Source: Bacillota bacterium (GTDB lineage Bacteria > Bacillota > Clostridia > Oscillospirales > Ruminococcaceae). Taken from it: a stretch of 64,000 nt of DNA. Below, piece by piece: positions 54,366 through 63,646 of the stretch (the first letter of the stretch is position 1; each line of letters starts with the position of its first letter). The position numbers and the translations under genes were made by a program. Location: positions 1 to 64,000 of the forward strand of contig JAEYNX010000025.1 in the NCBI GenBank assembly GCA_023412215.1. Reading direction: 5' to 3'. The notes under the pieces were generated by a model, which was given only the letters and a program-made list of their open reading frames with translations, was not told where the DNA came from and did not search any database.

Positions 54366-54616
54366 ACCTTTCCGGCGTTACGCTTTTCTATTTAAAGGGC
54401 GAGAGGCATAACACCTATTCGAAAAAGTGCAGCACAACATACCCCCAGCCTATTATATGCGGGTGAGGCCGTTTAGGTTACACTAGTTTAACGCTTATTT
54501 TTAATGCAGACGAGCATTCTGCCTTTGTTGAATTAACCTTGAGTTTGTGATACAGTATTGGCAGTATCTTCATTATCTTCAGGCTTTGTATCCTAGCAAG
54601 GCCAATCGGGGGAATT

Positions 54617-56068
54617 ATGGTATTGGACAGAAGGGCGTATTTAATTCAACTTGGGCCTGCAAAGTGCGCCGTAGACCTTGGCGACGGCAGCGAACGCGGC
54701 GAGTATGTAAATCAGGATTACATCCTCAATAAACTGGGCAGGCCGCATAGGGCTATTAACCTGATGTACTGCTATTACCCGTTGGACAATGGCTTCCCGG
54801 AGCGTGCCAGCAGGGCCTTTTCGGGCGAAAATATTAACTTCCAGTGGGATTACCCCTATGATGATTACTTCACCTACAAGGGCGGTTTGGAGGGCAATAC
54901 CGAGGGGGAGCCTTTTACCTGCATGCGAGACGTGCGCCGCCACGGGCAGGACGTTGTCCTTACGCTGACCATCGACCCGCACGTTTCAGACAAACAGCTT
55001 ATTGCCATTGCCTGCGACCTGCGCCCCTATGGCAGAATGCAGCTACGCATCAATCACGAGGCAACCGGAGACTGGTTTTCTTTCAATAAACGGTGTACTT
55101 ATCAGGAGGTCGCTGATTTTTATATGCGTTTTCACCGCATCATCAAGGAATATGCGTCCAATGTAAAAACCATCTTGTGTATAGGCGGGATAGAAGATTT
55201 AGAAAGCCACGAAATCGTAAAAGAGGCGGAGTTTACCGAGGCGGTTCGCGAAACCGACATCTGGTCGGTCGACAAGTATATGGCGCTGCATTGGGGCTGG
55301 CCGTATGATGTGGCTGAAAAGGGCGGCGGCAGCCATCACCGCAAGAGCGTAACCGAGATTTATGAGATAACTAAACGCAGTTATGAGCGGTTTAAAGAGC
55401 TGTGCAACGGGGCAGAAAAACCGATGGTCATAAGCGAACTGAACGCCGACGGCGACGTAACCGGCCCCTTTGATCAGGCCGAGATGGTGAAGGATTTCTG
55501 TGATATCATTAAAAATGAGCCTGCAACATGGTTAACGGGTTTTACCTTTTACCAGTTTCGGGATAGGGGCCGATTAGGCCTTGAAGCGGAAGACCCGAAC
55601 AACCCTGAGGTAGGTATTGAACAACCCGTTCTGGCAACCTATAAAAATATTATTCACGACGATTATTTTTGCCCCTCCCTCACCGCGGGCCAGGAAGCCG
55701 TGCTGCCTGTTATTTTACGTTGGGGCGGCAGCGAGGATGCAACCGGGCTCGCGATACCGCTGTATTTTGAAAGGTCCCCTGTCTTTTGTGAGGTAATATT
55801 CGAGGAACCTTGTAACCTTATCATGGAGTTAAACGGGCGGTGGTTCTATAGGTCTCCAAACGCTAAAACCATCGACCTAATGTCTGCATTCTACGAAAAG
55901 CCCCTGTTGAGGGCAACGGAGCTGACGCTAAAGCTCTTTGCTCCGCCTGCTTCGGGTGAAAACGACCCGTCGCAGGGAGCGGACTGGGCAGAAAATTATT
56001 ATATCACCCTTATCAAGCTGCCCTCGGTTCGCGTTCGTTATGAGCCTGTGGTGGAGAAGGTTGTATAA
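54617..56068 (+). CDS. glycoside hydrolase-like protein of clan GH-A, GH26-like, no signal peptide
   Basis: A 483-residue protein. Residues about 40-330 form a TIM-barrel-like domain. MQLRINHEATGDWF has the His147-Glu148 acid/base pair and the downstream Trp seen in GH26, and PMVISELNADGD (Glu274) fits the nucleophile strand. A beta-rich C-terminal domain (about 355-480) follows. There is no N-terminal signal peptide, unlike secreted mannanases, so it would act inside the cell or be released otherwise. GGGGGAATT precedes the ATG. I recognise no exact family, so GH26 is an inference from the motifs. Confidence 0.65.
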   Translation: MVLDRRAYLIQLGPAKCAVDLGDGSERGEYVNQDYILNKLGRPHRAINLMYCYYPLDNGFPERASRAFSGENINFQWDYPYDDYFTYKGGLEGNTEGEPFTCMRDVRRHGQDVVLTLTIDPHVSDKQLIAIACDLRPYGRMQLRINHEATGDWFSFNKRCTYQEVADFYMRFHRIIKEYASNVKTILCIGGIEDLESHEIVKEAEFTEAVRETDIWSVDKYMALHWGWPYDVAEKGGGSHHRKSVTEIYEITKRSYERFKELCNGAEKPMVISELNADGDVTGPFDQAEMVKDFCDIIKNEPATWLTGFTFYQFRDRGRLGLEAEDPNNPEVGIEQPVLATYKNIIHDDYFCPSLTAGQEAVLPVILRWGGSEDATGLAIPLYFERSPVFCEVIFEEPCNLIMELNGRWFYRSPNAKTIDLMSAFYEKPLLRATELTLKLFAPPASGENDPSQGADWAENYYITLIKLPSVRVRYEPVVEKVV

Positions 56069-56159
56069 GACACAATCAGGTTGCGAATAAAACGTGTAGC
56101 TCACCGAGTCCTTACCATATCATCTAAGCATTTCCACTATATTTCTGCTTCTTTAGAAA

Positions 56160-56193
56160 CAGGGCGGAAGAGGTTATTACCTCTTCCGCCCTG
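56160..56193. terminator. terminator between the GH26-like gene and nfnB
   Basis: A 15-bp perfect stem CAGGGCGGAAGAGGT with complement and a TATT loop lies between two convergent genes, with TTTC on the minus side. The best fit is for nfnAB on the minus strand. Confidence 0.85.
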
Positions 56194-56216
56194 AAAAGAT
56201 TCTTCTAAATAGTCTA

Positions 56217-57605
56217 TTATTTGCCTTGAATAAACTCGTCTATCGATTGGGCGGCCTTTTTGCCTGCGCCCATGGCAAGGATTACGGTAGCGGCGCCTGT
56301 AACGGCGTCGCCGCCCGCATACACGCCTTCGCGGGAGGTAAGACCGGTTTCTTCCTGCGCAATAATGCAGCCGTGGCGGTTGGTATCTAAGCCCTCGGTG
56401 GTGTTTCGGATAAGGGGGTTGGGCGAGGTGCCGATCGACATGATCACGCAGTCAACATCCAGCAAAAACTCGGAACCCTTCTTTTCCACGGGGCTGCGTC
56501 TGCCGGAGGCATCCGGATCGCCCAGCTCCATCTCCACGCATTTCATCCCGTTTACGAACTTGTGCTCGTCACCGGTGATCTCAACGGGATTGGTGAGCAC
56601 CTTAAAGATGATGCCCTCTTCCTTGGCATGCTCTACCTCTTCTAAACGCGCGGGCATCTCGGCCTCGGAACGGCGGTACACAATATACACCTTCTCGGCA
56701 CCCAAGCGCTTGGCACAGCGCGCAGCGTCCATGGCCACATTGCCGCCGCCCACCACGGCCACCTTTTTAGCGTCTTGAATGGGCGTATTGCTCCTATCCT
56801 GATAGGCCTTCATCAGGTTTACGCGGGTTAAGAACTCGTTGGCCGAGTATACGCCTTTTAGGTTCTCCCCCGGTATCCGCATAAACCGCGGCAGGCCCGC
56901 GCCCGAACCGATAAACACCGCTTCAAAACCACTTTCAAACAGCTCGTCAATGGAGAGTACCTTGCCGATAACCATGTTGGTGCTGATCTTTACGCCGATG
57001 GCCTTGAGGTTTTCAATCTCTTTGCGCACGATCTCCTTCGGCAGCCTAAACTGGGGAATACCGTACACGAGTACGCCGCCCGCCAGGTGAAGCGCCTCAA
57101 ACACGGTAACGTCATACCCGAGCTTCGCAAGGTCGCCCGCGCAGGTAAGCCCGGAAGGGCCCGCGCCGATCACCGCAACCTTGTGGCCGTTGGGCTTGGG
57201 GATCTCCATATCCTTTATATTGTGCGCCATATGGTAATCGGCCACAAAGCGCTCAAGGCGCCCGATAGCCACCGGCTCGCCTTTGATACCGCGTACACAG
57301 CGGCTTTCACACTGTGTCTCCTGCGGGCAAACGCGCCCGCAGACCGCAGGCAGCGAGGTCGATTGATTTAAAACCTCATAAGCGCCCACAAAGTCCCTAT
57401 CTTTAACCTTCATAATGAAGGCGGGAATATCTATCGCAACCGGGCAGCCGCCCACACAGGGCTTATTCTTGCAGTTTAAGCAGCGCTCCGCTTCGTTGAC
57501 AGCCTGATCTTCGGTATATCCAAGCGCAACCTCCTCAAAGTTGTGGCTGCGCGCCTCAGCGTCCTGCACCAGCATGGGGTTCTTTGTTAAAGACATATTG
57601 GGCAT
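56217..57605 (-). CDS. nfnB: NADPH-dependent glutamate synthase beta-type subunit, NfnB (ferredoxin:NADP+ transhydrogenase)
   Basis: A 462-residue flavoprotein. The N-terminus holds two cysteine clusters (CLNCKNKPCVGGC and CGRVCPQETQCESRC) for [4Fe-4S] centres, then FAD (VIGAGPSGLTCAGDLAKLG) and NADPH (VAVVGGGNVAMDAARCA) folds. Alone it resembles the glutamate synthase small subunit, but with nfnA upstream it fits NfnB, which transfers electrons between NADPH, ferredoxin and NADH by bifurcation. The gap to nfnA is 54 bases. A terminator follows. Confidence 0.93.
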   Translation of the reverse strand: MPNMSLTKNPMLVQDAEARSHNFEEVALGYTEDQAVNEAERCLNCKNKPCVGGCPVAIDIPAFIMKVKDRDFVGAYEVLNQSTSLPAVCGRVCPQETQCESRCVRGIKGEPVAIGRLERFVADYHMAHNIKDMEIPKPNGHKVAVIGAGPSGLTCAGDLAKLGYDVTVFEALHLAGGVLVYGIPQFRLPKEIVRKEIENLKAIGVKISTNMVIGKVLSIDELFESGFEAVFIGSGAGLPRFMRIPGENLKGVYSANEFLTRVNLMKAYQDRSNTPIQDAKKVAVVGGGNVAMDAARCAKRLGAEKVYIVYRRSEAEMPARLEEVEHAKEEGIIFKVLTNPVEITGDEHKFVNGMKCVEMELGDPDASGRRSPVEKKGSEFLLDVDCVIMSIGTSPNPLIRNTTEGLDTNRHGCIIAQEETGLTSREGVYAGGDAVTGAATVILAMGAGKKAAQSIDEFIQGK

Positions 57606-57659
57606 TGTAGTTCATGTCCTTTCTTTTGGCAACGTGATTTATTGGGGTAACCTGTTTTA

Positions 57660-58505
57660 TTACAATTCGTTTGCCGCATTGAGCAGTCGGCAGGTCTCTT
57701 CGTAATGATGCCTCTCAAAATCACGGTACATGCTGCTGCGCTCCATGGCCTCGTCAAAGTCTACCAGATGCCCGTCAAAGTCGGGGCCGTCTACGCAGGC
57801 AAACTTGGTTTCGCCGCCAACAGTCAGACGGCAGCCGCCGCACATGCCCGTTCCGTCAATCATGATCGGGTTCATGCTTACCGTCGTCTTAATATTAAAC
57901 TCCCTAGTGAGCCTGGCTACAAACTTCATCATCACCAGCGGACCGATGGCGATGACCTCATCGTACTGCTCTCCACGCTCAATGAGCTGACGGAGCGCGT
58001 CGGTAACCAAACCCTTGGTGCCGTAAGAACCGTCGTCGGTCTTTATCAGCAGCTCATCGCTTACCGCAGAGAATTCGTCCTCAAGGATCACAAGGTCCTT
58101 TGTTCTAAAGCCCACAACCGAGTGCACAACCGCACCGTTTTGGTGCAGCTTTTTCGCAATGGGGTAAGCAATGGCGCAGCCCACGCCGCCGCCGATCACC
58201 GCGACCCTCTTAAGCCCATCGGTATGAGAGGGCACGCCCAGCGGCCCGACAAAATCTTCAAGTGTATCGCCCTCGTTAAGGCTGTCCAGCTTCTTGGTGG
58301 TAGCGCCTACAATCTGATAGATAATCGTGACTGTGCCCTTATCACGGTCAAAATCCGCGATAGTAAGGGGGATGCGCTCGCCTTCTTCATCCACCCGCAG
58401 GATAATAAACTGCCCGGGCTCCGCCTTTCTGGCTATAAACGGCGCATCAATCTCCATTAAAGACACCGTGGGGTTTAACACCCTTTTTCGTACGATCCTG
58501 TACAT
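57660..58505 (-). CDS. nfnA: NfnA (sulfide dehydrogenase-like FAD/NAD-binding subunit)
   Basis: A 281-residue protein of the dihydroorotate dehydrogenase K/SudB type. It has a ferredoxin-reductase FAD domain (about 1-95), an NAD domain with VAVIGGGVGCAIAYPIAKKL near residue 103, and a C-terminal GTGMCGGCRLTVGG plus KFACVDGPDFDG [2Fe-2S] ligand set. With NfnB it forms the NADH-dependent reduced ferredoxin:NADP+ oxidoreductase. It is the first gene of the nfnAB pair. The protein alone could be a generic electron-transfer subunit; the partner decides. Confidence 0.94.
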   Translation of the reverse strand: MYRIVRKRVLNPTVSLMEIDAPFIARKAEPGQFIILRVDEEGERIPLTIADFDRDKGTVTIIYQIVGATTKKLDSLNEGDTLEDFVGPLGVPSHTDGLKRVAVIGGGVGCAIAYPIAKKLHQNGAVVHSVVGFRTKDLVILEDEFSAVSDELLIKTDDGSYGTKGLVTDALRQLIERGEQYDEVIAIGPLVMMKFVARLTREFNIKTTVSMNPIMIDGTGMCGGCRLTVGGETKFACVDGPDFDGHLVDFDEAMERSSMYRDFERHHYEETCRLLNAANEL

Positions 58506-59075
58506 GTCTCACCATTCCTTTGCGTTGTTTTAGCTGTGGCAAAAGAGAAGTTGTGCGAACGACCTGTGTGTGAGAAAGTATGGCATGTAAAATTTTATAA
58601 AATCGCCGCTTAAATACCTTAAGCCCAGAATAACCGCTACTCTCGCATGACATATTTAACTTATTTAACGGTTAATATTGTCAATTAAGCCATAACCATA
58701 CCGAATAAATTATAAACTTTTTTTTCTTTTCTGTAAATGGGTGCAGATTGGAACTTTTGCTTGCGAACATCCGCGTATTGTTACGCAAATTGTCTTTTTT
58801 AGCTTGGAAATATCCCACAACCTTCCTCCATTATTTTTTTAATATAAATAATGAATTCCCGCCTGCGGTTTTTGATATATCCGCTCCGATATGGCGTAAA
58901 AGCGCACTTGTGATTAATTTATCATTGCTTTAAGCATACCTTTCGTGTATAATTTAAGCAGCTTACCTATTTATAATGCGCTGTGAACGCGACTAAAAAA
59001 TAGAGAGCGGTTTACGATGTTTTTACCTCTCTATTAGCCTAAAATAGCCGAAACAACTTGACAAAGATTTAAAAC
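58506..59075. other. 570-base AT-rich gap between nfnA and the activase gene
   Basis: I see no convincing gene here. An open frame at 58748-58933 (61 codons) has no ribosome site and biased residue content. One hairpin (AATAGAGAG with CTCTCTATT, about 58998-59035) lies near the activase promoter. A TTGACA on the minus strand (about 58680) could be part of the nfnA promoter, but its -10 spacing is poor. Confidence 0.6.
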
Positions 59076-59103
59076 TTGCACAAAATATAGATACTGCTAT
59101 AAT
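59076..59103 (+). promoter_or_regulatory. promoter of the activase/dehydratase-like pair
   Basis: TTGCAC, 16-base spacer, TATAAT on the plus strand. It leaves a leader of about 125 bases before the TTG start, long enough for a regulatory RNA, though I recognise none. Confidence 0.7.
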
Positions 59104-59235
59104 ATCAATATATGGATGATAGTTTTGAATATTGATGAAAAGGCATGATGAGACTGATATAGCATGGTAAGTCAAGTTACGGATGTGCACCTGGCGACAT
59201 AATAAATTCCGACTGAGGTCATATGGGAGGCACCA

Positions 59236-62133
59236 TTGAAGATAGGGCTTGATATTGGCTCCACCACCATTAAGAGCGTTGTGGTGGATGAGAACGGAGC
59301 TATTCTGTTTCGCTCTTACGAGCGCCATTTTTCGCAGATCACGCAGAAAACCGCTGAGCTTTTAAAGGCGATCGGCGAGATTATCCCTGCGCATGAAACG
59401 ACTGAGATAACCATCTCCGGCTCCGCAGGCATGGGGCTTGCCGACAATTGCGGCATCCCTTTTGTTCAGGAGGTATATGCCACTAGGATAGCGGCCAACC
59501 GTCTTACCCCCGGCACCGACGTAGTGATAGAGCTTGGCGGCGAGGATGCCAAGATTCTTTTCCTTTCCGGCGGCATGGAGGTTCGCATGAACGGCTCATG
59601 CGCGGGCGGAACCGGCGCGTTTATAGACCAGATGGCCACGCTTTTAAACGTACCGCTTGAAGAGATGGACAGCCTTGCAAAGCAGCATGAAAAGCTGTAC
59701 ACCATCGCCTCCCGCTGCGGGGTATTTGCGAAATCCGATATTCAGCCGCTGCTCAATCAGGGCGCTAAAAAAAGTGATATTGCCGCAAGTATCTTCGGCG
59801 CGGTGGTAAACCAGACTATCGCGGGGCTTGCGCAGGGGCGGCCGATTACGGGCAATCTGCTCTACCTCGGCGGGCCGCTCACCTTCCTTTCTCAGCTGCG
59901 GAAAAGCTTTGACGAAACGCTGCACACCACCGGTATCTGCCCTCAGGATTCGCTCTATTATGTGGCGCTCGGCGCAGCCTTTTCCTCCGATATCGCGGTG
60001 GATCTGAACAGTGCCATCGAAAAGCTGCTGCATTATCACGCGGCAGGGCACTATACCACCATGACCCCGTTATTCAAATCCGGCGAGGAGTATGAAGCGT
60101 TTAAGCGCCGCCACGAGAAGGACGACGTGCTTTATGCAGACCCCGCAACCTATACAGGAAAGGCCTATCTTGGCTTAGATGCCGGTTCCACCACGGTAAA
60201 AGCGGTGGTGTTAAACGATAAAGGGCGTCTGCTCGCTTCCTCTTACCAGCCCAACAGCGGCAACCCCGTACCGCTGATATGCGCCTTTTTGCTCGATTTT
60301 TATGAGAAATACCCGCAGATTGAGCTTTCCGGCGCCACCGTGACCGGCTACGGCGAAGAAATTGTAAAGAACGCCTTCCGTGCCGACAACGGCATTGTGG
60401 AGACGGTTGCGCATTTTACCGCCGCAAAAAGCTTTATGCCCGACGTAGAGTTTATCATCGACATCGGCGGGCAGGACATCAAGTGCTTTAAAATCCGCAA
60501 TGGGGTCATTGACAACATCTTCTTAAACGAGGCCTGCTCCTCGGGCTGCGGCTCGTTTTTACAAACCTTCGCGAACGCGCTGGGCTACTCGATTGCCGAC
60601 TTTGCAAAGCTCGGCCGGTTCGCCGACCACCCGGTAGACCTCGGCTCCCGCTGCACCGTGTTTATGAATTCCTCGGTGAAGCAGGCACAAAAGGACGGCG
60701 CGAGCATCGAGAACATCTCTGCCGGTCTTTCCATCAGCGTTGTAAAGAACGCGCTCTATAAGGTTATCCGTGCCGCCTCCGCGGAGGAGCTGGGCAAGCA
60801 TATCGTGGTGCAGGGCGGTACCTTCTTAAACGACGCGGTGCTGCGCGCGTTTGAGCAGGAACTGAAGATCGACGCCGTCCGCCCCGGTATCTCCGGGCTG
60901 ATGGGCGCCTATGGCGCGGCACTCTATTCGATGAGCCACAGCAAGGGGGCCAGTACCCTGCTTACCAAGCAGGAGCTGGAAGCCTTTACACATGAGGTGA
61001 CCACCGTAAACTGCGGGCTGTGCAGCAACAACTGCCAGCTTACGGTGAACCGGTTTGACGGAGGCAGGCGGTTTATCAGCGGAAACCGCTGTGAGCGCCC
61101 CATCACCAAAAAGGCCACCGATAACAGCCTAAACATCTACGATTATAAGCTCAAGCTGCTCAAGGAATTTACGCCCGGCGAGGCGAAGCGCGGAACCATC
61201 GGCATCCCCATGGGGCTGAATATGTACGAGCTTCTCCCCTTCTGGCACACCTTCTTTACCAGTTTAGGGTTTCAGGTGGTCACCTCCCCTGACTCGAGCC
61301 GCGAGCTGTATTTAAACGGGCAGAGCACCATTCCCTCCGACACCGTCTGTTTCCCCGCAAAACTCCTGCACGGGCATGTGCAGCAGCTTATTGACGACGG
61401 CATTGCCACCATCTTCTACCCCTGCCTGACCTACAACATCGACGAGGGGTTGGGCGACAACCATTACAACTGCCCCGTGGTGGCCTACTACCCGGAGGTA
61501 ATCACCTCCAATATGCCCGCCGTGAAGAAGCTTACCTTTATTAAGGATTACATAGGCATCCACCGCCCGAAGGATTTTCCGGGCAAGATGCACCGTATCC
61601 TGACGCAGTATTTTGACGGCATCACTGAAAAAGAGATTACAGCCGCCGCAAAAAAGGCCTACCAAGCGTATGACGACTACTTTAAGCGCGTGCGTGAGCA
61701 GGGCGAGCGCATCATTGCCAAGGCCGAACAGGAAAACCGGCCCATCATCGTGCTGGCGGGCAGACCGTACCATGTAGACCCTGAGATCAACCACGGCATC
61801 GACCGCCTGATTGCGGGCTTCGGCGTGGCGATTATCTCGGAGGACTGTGTGAGCTACCACGTAAAACCATTTAAAACCTCGGTGCTCAACCAGTGGACCT
61901 ATCACTCCCGGCTGTACGCCGCGGCGCGGTATATCGCAGGCAAGCCCAACATGAATCTGGTGCAGCTGGTTTCGTTCGGCTGCGGAGTGGACGCCATTAC
62001 CACCGACGAGGTGCGTGAGATACTCGAAGCGGAGGGGCGCATCTACACCCAGATCAAGATAGACGAGATCACCAACCTTGGGGCGGTTAAGATAAGGCTG
62101 CGCAGCCTGTTTGCCGCAACCCATGAACAATAA
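59236..62133 (+). CDS. acyl-CoA dehydratase activase-related protein (two BadF/HgdC ATPase modules plus DUF2229)
   Basis: A 965-residue protein. Residues 1-300 and about 309-585 are two ASKHA ATPase modules, each starting with an (L)GLDxGSTTxK phosphate loop, with LGGEDAKI, NGSCAGGTGAFIDQMA and SRCGVFAKSDIQ in the first and IGGQDIKC, NEACSSGCGSFLQ and GSRCTVFMNSS in the second. Their Cys would bridge a [4Fe-4S] cluster. Residues 590-960 are a DUF2229-type domain with CGLCSNNC. Relatives are often one long chain ending in an HgdB domain; here that part is the next gene. TTG start after GGGAGG. Confidence 0.88.
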   Translation: MKIGLDIGSTTIKSVVVDENGAILFRSYERHFSQITQKTAELLKAIGEIIPAHETTEITISGSAGMGLADNCGIPFVQEVYATRIAANRLTPGTDVVIELGGEDAKILFLSGGMEVRMNGSCAGGTGAFIDQMATLLNVPLEEMDSLAKQHEKLYTIASRCGVFAKSDIQPLLNQGAKKSDIAASIFGAVVNQTIAGLAQGRPITGNLLYLGGPLTFLSQLRKSFDETLHTTGICPQDSLYYVALGAAFSSDIAVDLNSAIEKLLHYHAAGHYTTMTPLFKSGEEYEAFKRRHEKDDVLYADPATYTGKAYLGLDAGSTTVKAVVLNDKGRLLASSYQPNSGNPVPLICAFLLDFYEKYPQIELSGATVTGYGEEIVKNAFRADNGIVETVAHFTAAKSFMPDVEFIIDIGGQDIKCFKIRNGVIDNIFLNEACSSGCGSFLQTFANALGYSIADFAKLGRFADHPVDLGSRCTVFMNSSVKQAQKDGASIENISAGLSISVVKNALYKVIRAASAEELGKHIVVQGGTFLNDAVLRAFEQELKIDAVRPGISGLMGAYGAALYSMSHSKGASTLLTKQELEAFTHEVTTVNCGLCSNNCQLTVNRFDGGRRFISGNRCERPITKKATDNSLNIYDYKLKLLKEFTPGEAKRGTIGIPMGLNMYELLPFWHTFFTSLGFQVVTSPDSSRELYLNGQSTIPSDTVCFPAKLLHGHVQQLIDDGIATIFYPCLTYNIDEGLGDNHYNCPVVAYYPEVITSNMPAVKKLTFIKDYIGIHRPKDFPGKMHRILTQYFDGITEKEITAAAKKAYQAYDDYFKRVREQGERIIAKAEQENRPIIVLAGRPYHVDPEINHGIDRLIAGFGVAIISEDCVSYHVKPFKTSVLNQWTYHSRLYAAARYIAGKPNMNLVQLVSFGCGVDAITTDEVREILEAEGRIYTQIKIDEITNLGAVKIRLRSLFAATHEQ

Positions 62134-62211
62134 CAGGTTTTAAGCTTTACCCAAAATCCAGATTAATAATGGCCCACAACACCCCCGGGCCGGAAAGGCA
62201 AGACCAGTTAT

Positions 62212-63543
62212 ATGAGCGAATTAAAACAGGATAAAAGCGGGCGTTTGCTCTTTACCAAGGAGATGCGCAAAAACTATACTATCTTAATACCGATGATGGC
62301 GCCTATACATTTTACGCTGATCAAGAATGTACTGCATAACAGCGGTTACAACGTTGAGCTTTTGACCAACACCGGCCCCGATGTGGTGCTGCAGGGCTTA
62401 AAGTATGTACATAACGATACCTGCTACCCCGCCCTGCTTGTAATCGGCCAGATGATAGATGCGTTAAACAGCGGAAAGTACGACCTTGACCGTACGGCAC
62501 TGATTATCACCCAGACGGGCGGCGGATGCCGCGCTTCAAACTACATCCACCTGCTGCGCAAGGCCTTGAAGAAAGCAGGTTACGGCAACATTCCCGTGGT
62601 ATCGTTAAACCTTTCCGGCCTTGAAAAAAACAGCGGTTTTAAATTGACACTGCCCATGATACGCAAGATGATTGCTTCGCTGATCTATGGTGACGCGCTG
62701 ATGCTTTTGAGCAACCAGATACGCCCTTATGAGCTTAACCACGGTGAAAGCGACCGACTTGTGGAAAGCTGGATAGCTACCCTCACCGAGCAATACAACC
62801 ATGGCAAGGGTCTGAGCGTTCGCCATCTCAAGGAGAATCTTGACCAGATTGCCGGTGAATTTGCCGAGATTCCCGCCACCAAACGCCCCATCGTAAAGGT
62901 TGGCGTTGTGGGCGAGATTTATGTGAAGTACTCAAGCCTTGGCAACAACAGTCTGGAAGCCTTTTTGGCGGAGCAGGACTGCGAGGTGATGGTGCCGGGC
63001 ATCCTGGGCTTCATCCTGTTTAAAACCGATAACCGTTTGGAAGATATCAGCCTGTATGGCGGAAACCGTCTGAAATACAAGGTAGTGAAAATTTTTATGG
63101 ACTACCTTGTGAGGATGGAAACCGTATTCATCGACGCAATCAAGAAATACCCGCAGTTTCTGCCCCCTTCCTCCTACGCGCACACCAAATCTCTGGTAGA
63201 CGGCGTAATCGGTTACGGCAGCAAGATGGGTGAAGGCTGGCTGCTCACCGCCGAGATGCTGGAGCTGGTGGAGCTTGGGTATGAAAACATCGTGTGCACA
63301 CAGCCTTTCGGCTGCCTGCCCAACCATATCTGCGGCAAGGGTATGATCCGCAATATCAAGGAAATCGACGACCGGGCCAATATCGTGCCGATAGACTACG
63401 ACCCCAGCGCCACGCGCGTGAATCAGGAAAACCGCATCAAGCTCATGCTGGCGGTCGCCCGTGAAAAGCTGGCACAGGTTGCCGAGACAGAGGTCATTCT
63501 CCCGCAGCCTGCCGCCCCAAAAGAGATGGCCGCGGCGTTATAA
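62212..63543 (+). CDS. 2-hydroxyacyl-CoA dehydratase-like (HgdB-type) protein
   Basis: A 443-residue protein of the HgdB/BcrB-like fold. YVHNDTCYPALLVIGQ near residue 65 and TQTGGGCRASNYIHLLR near 105 contain the Cys expected to hold a [4Fe-4S] cluster; CTQPFGCLPNHICGKGM near residue 365 adds more. It is probably the reductase or dehydratase partner activated by the ATPase encoded 78 bases upstream. The substrate is unknown; no acyl-CoA transferase or second dehydratase subunit is present. The C-terminal 20 residues are disordered. Confidence 0.87.
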   Translation: MSELKQDKSGRLLFTKEMRKNYTILIPMMAPIHFTLIKNVLHNSGYNVELLTNTGPDVVLQGLKYVHNDTCYPALLVIGQMIDALNSGKYDLDRTALIITQTGGGCRASNYIHLLRKALKKAGYGNIPVVSLNLSGLEKNSGFKLTLPMIRKMIASLIYGDALMLLSNQIRPYELNHGESDRLVESWIATLTEQYNHGKGLSVRHLKENLDQIAGEFAEIPATKRPIVKVGVVGEIYVKYSSLGNNSLEAFLAEQDCEVMVPGILGFILFKTDNRLEDISLYGGNRLKYKVVKIFMDYLVRMETVFIDAIKKYPQFLPPSSYAHTKSLVDGVIGYGSKMGEGWLLTAEMLELVELGYENIVCTQPFGCLPNHICGKGMIRNIKEIDDRANIVPIDYDPSATRVNQENRIKLMLAVAREKLAQVAETEVILPQPAAPKEMAAAL

Positions 63544-63646
63544 TACTGTTTCTTCTGAAAAACCCAAAATTAGTATAATAACATTAAAATCATACGCAGG
63601 TCTGCTTGATAGCCGGCTTGCGTATTTACATAAGGACTGAACGAAA

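Noticed and set aside
57705..58460. 251-codon plus-strand open frame opposite nfnA
   Set aside because: It runs antisense to a gene with clear flavin and iron-sulfur motifs; no recognisable domain and no ribosome site.
58748..58933. 61-codon open frame in the nfnA-activase gap
   Set aside because: TTG start without a Shine-Dalgarno, biased hydrophobic and aromatic content from AT-rich DNA, no neighbour support.
61312..62130. 272-codon minus-strand open frame opposite the activase C-terminus
   Set aside because: Shadow of the DUF2229 coding region; no motif, no promoter, no ribosome site.
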